Assembly: GCA_022497145.1 (NCBI GenBank)
Contig: MU385866.1
Coordinates: 62,001-126,000, forward strand
Length of the DNA stretch: 64,000 nucleotides
Source: Rostrohypoxylon terebratum
Taxonomy: Eukaryota > Ascomycota > Sordariomycetes > Xylariales > Hypoxylaceae
Direction: 5' to 3'
Below, piece after piece: positions 57,384 to 64,000 of the stretch. How positions within the stretch are numbered: position 1 is the first letter of the stretch; each line of letters begins with the position of its first letter. Made by a program: the position numbers and the translations under genes. Below the pieces are notes generated by a model. That model searched no databases, was not told where the DNA came from, and saw nothing but the letters and a program-made list of their open reading frames with translations.

Positions 57384-60109
57384 TTAGATTGTAACCGTAG
57401 GAACGGTCGGGTTGACAGACCCAGTGCCAGACAAAACTTTCCCGTTTGCCGTCTGACCAGTCACAACATTGCCATTCGTGTAATTTCCGTTGGTGTAATT
57501 GCCATTAGTAGCCGTGTTGCCGTTGGCGACGTGTGTCCTGCGGACAACTTCAGGAGCGGAAGGAATGTTGATGCTCTTAGAGGCACTTCCGATGGAGAAC
57601 ACAGGGCTCTCCCATTGTTCGCCCTTACGAGCCAATTCTTTATACTCGGTCGCCTTAGAACTGATACCACCGGGCAGGTGGATGTTGGGGAAAATGCTGT
57701 CCTCCTTAGTAACAGCTAAATTGACCTTCTTGTCAGCTGCCACGGCCTCGGCCTTCTGTTTGCCCTGAAGCATCTGCTTCTGCGCGGCATTGACATATCG
57801 GTTGTAGATATTAGGAGCATTTTCGGGATCGGCGCGGGCTTCGTCGAGTGCGCGATCAGCTTCCTTCTTGATTTGGTACAGTAACTCGTCAAATTTGTTG
57901 AATTGGTCCTTGATTTGCTTTTCGGCAGTCTTCTGGATTACTGGGCGCAGAACCTTGAGCATAGCAGGTTTGAAAAGACCGAATAAGAGCTTGTGCTTGG
58001 ACTTAACGAGCTTGATCTGTAGGTGCGTGACATCCACATCAACATTTTCAATCTTGAAGAGGTGCTGTTTATCTTTGCCATCGACGGTGGAAAGCTTCAA
58101 GCGAAAACAGAACCCATCGCCGCCCATCTTAATGTTGGCAACTCCAGTGTCTGTGATGGACGGTAAACCCTGCTTGCGTTTAAGATAGAAGCTAACATCA
58201 CGCAGATCCATTTGGATGCCCATGACCTTGACGTCGATCGTATTCTTGTTTTTGCTGGCGATCTTCTTACGACCGAACCTCCAGTAATTGTCGCTGGCCA
58301 CCTCGAGTACGTTAGGCATGAAGTTGTCGCTCTCCAACACGAGATTCTCGACGACGACATCAAACTCAGTATCAGAATACTCTATCCTCGGAATAGGAAT
58401 GTAAGCGACCTTTTCAAAGATAGCCGGGATGATAACATCGGTCAAATCTTTGATCAGGTGAGGCTTGAACGTCGCCTTGCCTGATTCATCATTTCCAAGA
58501 TCGTTGAACAATTTCTCCAAGGAAGTTGCGAAAGCCTTGTTCTGGGGATCCTTGTCGAATTGGCTGGCCAAGAACTTGACCTCATCAACAATACGATCAG
58601 TGTGGCTCCTATACTTCTCGCGCAGAAGGTAGTTTCCCCGGTCGTAGAGGCGACGCCACTCTTCGTTGGACGCATCTTCCATGATATATCCTTGTTGCTG
58701 TAGACATTTGCGGATGTAAGAGTCAATAGACTTGAACCAATTTTTGAGTTCGGGGTCCCTATCGGCATCCGCATAGATAGTATTGATAGAAGAGAAAAGA
58801 TCGTCGGAAGAGGTTCCATTGGCAAACCGCTCGATCAAAGTCTACTATTGTGTCAGCTTTGTGATGTTTGTATTAAACAGGCTCGCTTTACCTTCAGGTC
58901 AGCCTCGGCAGCGGCAAGGTGGGTTCGGGTCTCCTTGACAGTGCTGCTACCTCCGGCGATGAGACCTTTGCTGTGGGAACCATACTGCTCGGCCAAATCA
59001 AGTAGTGTAGAAATGGCTTGGTTGTAATCGGGGTGCTGCTGACATTCGACAACCATTTTCTGGCTGAGTGTTAGTACTACTTTCGTGATGGGTAGGCTGA
59101 CAATTCATACCTTCAAACGCCAAACAGTCTGGTCGCGGCGCTCCTCTGGCATTTTCTTAGATAAATATTGTCGGGTGCGAGCACCATACTGGTTGGACGT
59201 TTGCTTTACAGAATCTCGCGTCTCAGGATCAACGTTCGCCTTGGCCTGCTCTACGGCGGTGCCTGTGGCACTTTGCGCGGCATTGAGACGGTCGCCTGCC
59301 GACCCATTCGACTCTCGAACAGCTTGAGCACCGGATCCAACAACTTCTTGCGCATCTTGTCCCGGCTTGCTCTTGTAGACACTCTGAATTTGAGACTTCA
59401 TGTTGGCCTTGGACAAGTCGGGAGCCTCGTGCCAGAGGTTGTCTTCGGCCGGTCGGTCGATTTGTTCAATTTGATCGCTCGAAGGTTTCACTCGACCTGC
59501 GGCATTTGTGGCGGCATCACCAGCAATGTCACGTAGTAAGATGGTCGCATCATTCACTGAGAAGCTATAAGTCTGATTGAAGTGGCGATATTAGGGATGA
59601 GATCGACTTACAGAGCTTACGGAATTGGCCGTTGGTGATAATCAGGGTCCCTAGAGTCCGCAGTCCCTCGAGAGCTTTGTCGCCATGTTGCTTCGCGGTA
59701 TCCTTGTCCACAGGAGCACCGGGTACACTCACAGCCTTCGGGTCGAACTGCTGGGTCTGCCAAATGAAGTCCTGAAGGAGGTTTCCTTCATTCTTTGATA
59801 GAAGTAAATTCTTCGCCTGAGTCACCACTTCCCTGAAATCCCTAACGAGTTCTCGTCCGTCCGAGGAGAGTTTTTCCGAGGGACTGGCAAGTGCTTTCGA
59901 TTCGAGGAAGCTGTTCAATGCAACATCAATCTGGTCGTTCTACGTGTCTTGTGTCAGTCATTCGCCCATTGACCTACTACGAGCTTCGGAACACTTACCG
60001 ATGGCACTTTGCCAATCTGGAAAGCATTGACAATGCCGTATATCTGAAGCTTGCGATTTACGTCTGTTTCCTTCTGCTTAACGTCTGTCGGTCTATTGAC
60101 GCTCGCCAT
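57384..60109 (-). CDS. HAM1-like N-/C-terminal domain protein (DUF5923/DUF4449)
   Basis: This is a large fungus-specific protein, 836 residues, with the HAM1-like N- and C-terminal regions formerly called DUF5923 and DUF4449; the C-terminal part is thought to resemble BPI/TULIP lipid-binding folds. Five exons join in frame: 60109-59999, 59939-59612, 59556-59111, 59059-58892 and 58841-57384. The N-terminal half is alpha-helical: SVNRPTDVKQKETDVNRKLQ, DVALNSFLESKALASPSEKL, ILLRDIAGDAATNAAGRVKP, and a DALxxAQxA-like helix region. The C-terminal half has ADRDPELKNWFKSIDSYIRK, RIVDEVKFLASQFDKDPQNK, DVIIPAIFEKVAYIPIPRIE and VVENLVLESDNFMPNVLEVA. A Asn/Gly/Tyr repeat (NGNYTNGNYTNGN) and a low-complexity tail end it. 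Function is not established; a role in membrane or lipid contact is inferred only from the fold. Confidence 0.85.
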
Positions 60110-60870
60110 GATGTTTTTAGGATGGGGTATCGCTATATCGGCTGTTGGATATTCAACATGTGACGACGTGAAGCAGAAAAGCAGATTGAAGATAGGGTAT
60201 CACAGATAAAAATATATTAGGTTCAACGGATATTAGTTCCTAACAATGGTATAAATTCTTGATAGATAGCGGCAATGCTATGTAGAAGCACTCCTCAGGT
60301 GAACACCTATTGTCGGGGAAGAGAGGGAAAACGGAGGTCAAAAATTAAGAAGGTTGGGAAAAGGCGGAAGAATGACGGAGGATAAAGAAAATTAATTATA
60401 TACACAACGTATTGACGTAGCTCACATGTAGCAATGATTCAATGAAAGAACGATCTCGAGGCTGAGTGCATGCAGTTAGCCAGGAGTTACATAGCTACTG
60501 CCAAGTGCTTCACAATCACGAATGAAAAGGTACATGGTAGATCACCACAAAGTACTAATGATAGCAAGTATATATACGTACGTAAGTAAGTACTCCCAGA
60601 GCTTGCGACCGTGCTTTCTCCAATTCAGGCCTTTACTTAATAGTTCATTACTGTAGTAGGTGTAAATGACGTGAAGGCCTCCGGCCGTACATGCCAGTCT
60701 AGTACGTCATAACTATCGGGCAGCTGCTACGATAGCTGAGCTTCCTAGCCAATTGCATTCACTAATGAACTATTTTCAGTGGAACGTTTCCTCTTCTTTA
60801 CCCAAGTAATATCCATTAGGTCAGGAGTCTCCTAGGCGTTGACTTGTTCGATATGATGGGCACTCTAGGT

Positions 60871-60892
60871 ACCTAGGACCTAGGACCTAGGT
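60871..60892. repeat. CCTAGGA/CCTAGGT heptamer array (3 copies)
   Basis: Three direct units of the near-palindromic CCTAGG heptamer family. Confidence 0.8.
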
Positions 60893-61150
60893 ACTAGGGT
60901 AGTCATTGACTATTGCCATGTTCGGTGCGAACATTCAAGATCCGCCATACTCCAACAGGAAAGAGTTCGGCAGACTTGAATTTCAACAGGCGCTGAAAGG
61001 CAATCAATTCCAAGAATACCTAGTCGAAACTTATCCGGATCCCTTTGCACCAGACGCGGGAACGGGTGTACTATGTAGGGTGGACATGGATCAATCAAGA
61101 ACCCAATCGCTATTGATTGACAACCTGAACCGAATGTCTCACATGAATGC

Positions 61151-61174
61151 ATTGTACAAGGCATTGTACAAGGC
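61151..61174. repeat. 12-bp tandem repeat ATTGTACAAGGC x2
   Basis: Two perfect copies followed by a degenerate third start (ACTGTA). Confidence 0.8.
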
Positions 61175-61490
61175 ACTGTACGACAATCGTATATCAAGTC
61201 GTACGGGTCGTACAGGGCGTACAGGCCTAACATAACAGGTCGTACCCCCGGGCCGGGATGTATGAGAGATCTCCCGTCTGCGGGTATCTTGCCTCCCAAC
61301 CTTGTCCGTGGGATATCTTTAGACAAGAACAGAGAGTCATACCTCGAAATGTATTGACAGCTTGATGTCATGTTCAAGCTGTCAACAAGGTATCTTCGAC
61401 TTGGCAAACTTGATGAGATAATCAAGGAATAAAGGGCACGCGAACTTCTCCAGCTTCCCATACACGTGTCTAAGCCTTCGGTTGTGCACC

Positions 61491-61518
61491 TGACGGGACC
61501 TGACGGGACCTGATGGGA
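61491..61518. repeat. 10-bp tandem repeat TGACGGGACC, 2.8 copies
   Basis: Two perfect units followed by TGATGGGA. Confidence 0.8.
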
Positions 61519-62694
61519 ATTCCCCAAATTTCCGTTTCCGGTTGTCTATGACGTAAAAACTGATAACCACAGCTCCATTAGCTTGGCAGGCTATCACTGT
61601 AGTATGTTCTAATTCGTCCATAGCTATCCCTGGTATGCGCCTAGTCAGGTCTTGTAGCACGGCTAAACAAGTTATTTGATAGATAGCTTCGAGACAATCC
61701 GGGGACAGTACATACGTAGTACGTACCTGATAGATATTTTCGGTGTAGCTGGCGTTCACGTAGTAACAGACATGATCTCGATTTATGTCTTGAACGGATT
61801 GGGGTTTGTATGTATGAAGTATTTGTATGTACTTCGCAAAACAGCAAGACATCATCAAGTAACTTAGCAAGTCTTGATAAAATATTTTAAGAGTACTAGT
61901 ATCGAGGTCTTTAATAGGCACTATTCTTATCAAATAGCAAGAGTTCCCCGCAACTTCGTCTCCACCATGCCAGATGCTTAACCTTTCTCGTCGTTTGTTG
62001 TCAAAAATTCCTGGCAGGTAGGGTTGCATTGCAGAATGCCGAGATTGCCTCAAAACGACAAGCTGCGAACATCATGATGCTAGAACTCTGTAATACGGAC
62101 CGATCCGCGCATGTCGGCGTAATCGAATTTTATTTCATGGCCATCGTCGATATTCCAGGTCATCTAGACCGGTTGGGTTTGACCGGGTATTATCTGATCG
62201 AAAGCATGTGACAATTTTAAGTTCAACAAGCTACGAGTTCACATGTGGTAGTAGCGTTTAAAGACCTGCCGAAGCGTAGGCCAAGCCAATCAACAAATAC
62301 CTAGAGTTTGTTCGTCTAGGGTGCTTAGGTAGGTACACTTGAACTTCAGAGCAGTGAGCACAAGGTCCAAGGTTCCAACGGTTTCTAACCGTTGCTTCAT
62401 GGAGACATCGAAAAAAAAATACCTGTCTTAAACTAGGGCGTAAGACAGTCATGCCTGTAGAGTATCCTTTCACAATATCACCACATAGACCAAATCAATC
62501 AAGCACAAAGGTGTCAAAAGGAGTAAAAAAAAGATCAATTGTAAAATGCCTCCGAGGGCTAGCTAGGTACAAGAATTGAAAAGTATTTTGATCAGCTAAA
62601 ATCACCAGATGCCTCGAAACGCCGCGCCCCATGCAATCAATGCTTTTTCCACATGCACAAATCCCATTTAGGTTGGTAAGTAATCGATCACCAC

Positions 62695-63864
62695 TCAAAT
62701 CTGCTGCACAAATTGAGGTCCCATGAAATCAGTCGCAGCCAGCGCGGGCGCGACGAGTGTCGAGTAAGGCATCGTCGCAACGGGCGTAGGGTCCAGCTTC
62801 CCGGAGTCGGGGCAGCGCTTGAACGCCGCGAGTCCAGCCTCGCCGCCTTGGTTCGCGACAAATGCCAGACTCTGCTTCTCGTCGGTGCTAAGGCTGAACA
62901 TGCGGGGTCGCACACCACCGGTAGAGATGGTGTCCTGCCAATCGAGGCTGGTGCCGTTCTTGCTGAGCACAAAGTGCGCGATGCTGTCGGTCTCATTTCC
63001 ACTGATGCGGTTCGACACGTACACGTCGCGCTGGTTGGCGGCGACCTGTAGCTCACCCGCGGCGGCGCTGGTAGCGTTGGCCGGAGGCATGCCACCGTAC
63101 GTGCTCTGGATCTGCAGCTGGTTGAAGACGATAGTGTCGGCGGTGTACTTGAGCTCGAAAAGGAAGAGCTTGTTCGACAGCTCGCTCGCTAGCGTGTAAT
63201 AGTGCTTACCGCCGGCCGTGATGAAACCGCCGTGGCGCGGTCCTGTGCCCGTGGGCAGCGTGGCGTTACCGGTGAACTCGAACTTATCATCCTTGCTGTC
63301 GAGAACCAGGATGGTGTCGCCGCCCAAATTGTTGATCACGAAGAAGCGCCCGGTGGGGTCCAATAGCGCTTGGTGCGGGTGGTGCGCTCCCTGGGCGGGG
63401 TTGGGCTGGCCAGGGATGGGCAGGGTCTTGAGAAGCTTAGGCTTGTGGTCGGCGGCAGAAACGTCCCAGACGTCAACGGTGCCGTTACCGTACGCAGCGC
63501 CAACCATACGGGTCTTGTTAGAGTTGAATTCCAGGAAGACCACACCAGAAGAGCCGTTGACGCTAGCTGCTAGGTCGAACTTGCTCAAGCCGGCATCGAG
63601 CTTGAAAAGGCTGAGATCATTGGCATTCTCATTCACTGCATAGAATGTACTTGCATCTATGTTACGAATCCAACTAGGCGCAGTACCAACCTCAGTGTGG
63701 TTGCCAGTTATGGAGAATTGTTTACCGTCGAAATTGGCGGTTAAGATCTGGAATGGAGCGCCGATGATAAGCTTGGTGGTGGAAGAAGTCTGGCAACCCC
63801 GGCGCGTTGGCGATGCGGCGGCCATTGTGCCAAGAGTAAGGATTGTTGCGATAAGTTTATGCAT
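62695..63864 (-). CDS. Secreted lactonase-like seven-bladed beta-propeller protein
   Basis: This is a single-exon protein of 389 residues in the 6-phosphogluconolactonase/muconate-cycloisomerase-like beta-propeller family (Lactonase, PF10282 type). The first ATG with a signal peptide is at 63864 (HKLIATILTLGTMAAASP); the frame is open for 40 more codons upstream but that extension would hide the signal. Propeller landmarks are TAPSWIRNIDASTFYAVNE, SGVVFLEFNSNKTRMVGAAY, GAHHPHQALLDPTGRFFVIN, GTGPRHGGFITAGGKHYYTL and DWQDTISTGGVRPRMFSLST. The HPHQ and GPRH(G/M) positions match the family's conserved centre. Several N-glycosylation sites fit secretion, so cytosolic pentose-phosphate activity is unlikely; secreted fungal relatives are usually of unknown substrate. 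The GC content of this gene is higher than its surroundings. Confidence 0.88.
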   Translation of the reverse strand: MHKLIATILTLGTMAAASPTRRGCQTSSTTKLIIGAPFQILTANFDGKQFSITGNHTEVGTAPSWIRNIDASTFYAVNENANDLSLFKLDAGLSKFDLAASVNGSSGVVFLEFNSNKTRMVGAAYGNGTVDVWDVSAADHKPKLLKTLPIPGQPNPAQGAHHPHQALLDPTGRFFVINNLGGDTILVLDSKDDKFEFTGNATLPTGTGPRHGGFITAGGKHYYTLASELSNKLFLFELKYTADTIVFNQLQIQSTYGGMPPANATSAAAGELQVAANQRDVYVSNRISGNETDSIAHFVLSKNGTSLDWQDTISTGGVRPRMFSLSTDEKQSLAFVANQGGEAGLAAFKRCPDSGKLDPTPVATMPYSTLVAPALAATDFMGPQFVQQI

Positions 63865-64000
63865 TTTCGGAGTTTTGCGATAAAATTGACTAGATATGCT
63901 GCTGTATTTGTCTCGTTTGGGGTTTAAGGTCGTGCTTGCACGATTGTTCCAGTTGATTGGTAGGATTGGTAGGGAAAGTACCAAGGTAGGCGTCTGGAAA
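63865..64000. other. Upstream flank of the lactonase-like gene
   Basis: These 136 bp are probably promoter or 5' leader; they are too short to say more. Confidence 0.4.

Larger units (their letters stand above)
60110..62694. other. Intergenic region with short tandem repeats and doubtful ORFs
   Basis: This holds a CCTAGGA array (60871-60892), ATTGTACAAGGC tandem units (61151-61174), GTACGGGTCGTACAGG-type repeats (61199-61225) and TGACGGGACC units (61491-61518). Overlapping ORFs on both strands at 60906-61527 are repeat-derived. A 215-codon minus-strand ORF (62029-61382) is discussed in the findings; it is not called as a gene. Confidence 0.5.

Noticed and set aside
60906..61527. Overlapping ORFs on both strands (109 and 205 codons)
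   Set aside because: They run through tandem repeats and mirror each other; neither shows conserved residues.

Overview
The window looks like nuclear DNA of a filamentous ascomycete (Pezizomycotina, most likely Sordariomycetes). Its genes carry several short introns (about 45 to 250 nt) with GTRAGT donors, CTAAC-type branch sites and YAG acceptors. It encodes fungus-specific families (Ste50, a Zn2Cys6 regulator, Dal5-type and OPT transporters, a HAM1-like protein, an aspartic-protease-like membrane protein). The long intergenic stretches are AT-rich and studded with short CCTAGGT/TAGGTAC palindromic repeats. I cannot name the species from sequence alone.

Layout: the window opens inside the serine palmitoyltransferase subunit LCB2 (+). 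Then come the MAPK adaptor Ste50 (+), a Dal5-type MFS transporter (-), a TAF14-like YEATS protein (+) behind three CACGTG boxes, a 1047-residue Zn2Cys6 regulator (+), and a gene-poor stretch with a 372-bp MITE (18226-18597). Next are a single-pass membrane protein (+) and a secreted FAD-linked oxidase (-). About 4 kb of repeat-rich non-coding DNA separates these from a Dgr2/WDR44-like WD40 protein (-), Dom34/Pelota (-), an aldo-keto reductase (+), and a convergent GH13 alpha-glucosidase (-). They are followed by a catalytically degenerate pepsin-fold membrane protein broken by an in-frame TAG (+), an EamA/DMT transporter (-), and an amino-acid permease (-). A 4 kb gene-poor stretch holds one tRNA-Trp(CCA). 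The last block has an OPT transporter (+), a large basic low-complexity protein of unknown function (+), a HAM1-like protein (-), and a secreted lactonase-like beta-propeller (-).

The genes are a mixed housekeeping/accessory set and not a pathway cluster: sphingolipid synthesis, MAPK signalling, transcription, ribosome rescue, plus five nutrient or metabolite transporters or sugar enzymes. No PKS, NRPS or terpene synthase is present, so the regulator, oxidase and transporters should not be read as a secondary-metabolite cluster.

The points most worth a second look are: the TAG at 40332-40334 inside an otherwise intact 604-codon reading frame; the MITE with 37-bp perfect terminal inverted repeats; an 11-nt micro-exon in the aldo-keto reductase; a one-base frame conflict in the membrane-protein gene at 19431-20825; a C-terminal zinc-ribbon-like tail on the WD40 protein; the unidentified 928-residue protein; and a small orphan exon-like island at 56569-56703. 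I found no clearly new multi-gene system. Exon boundaries were read by eye from splice motifs and frame continuity and have not been tested with RNA data.
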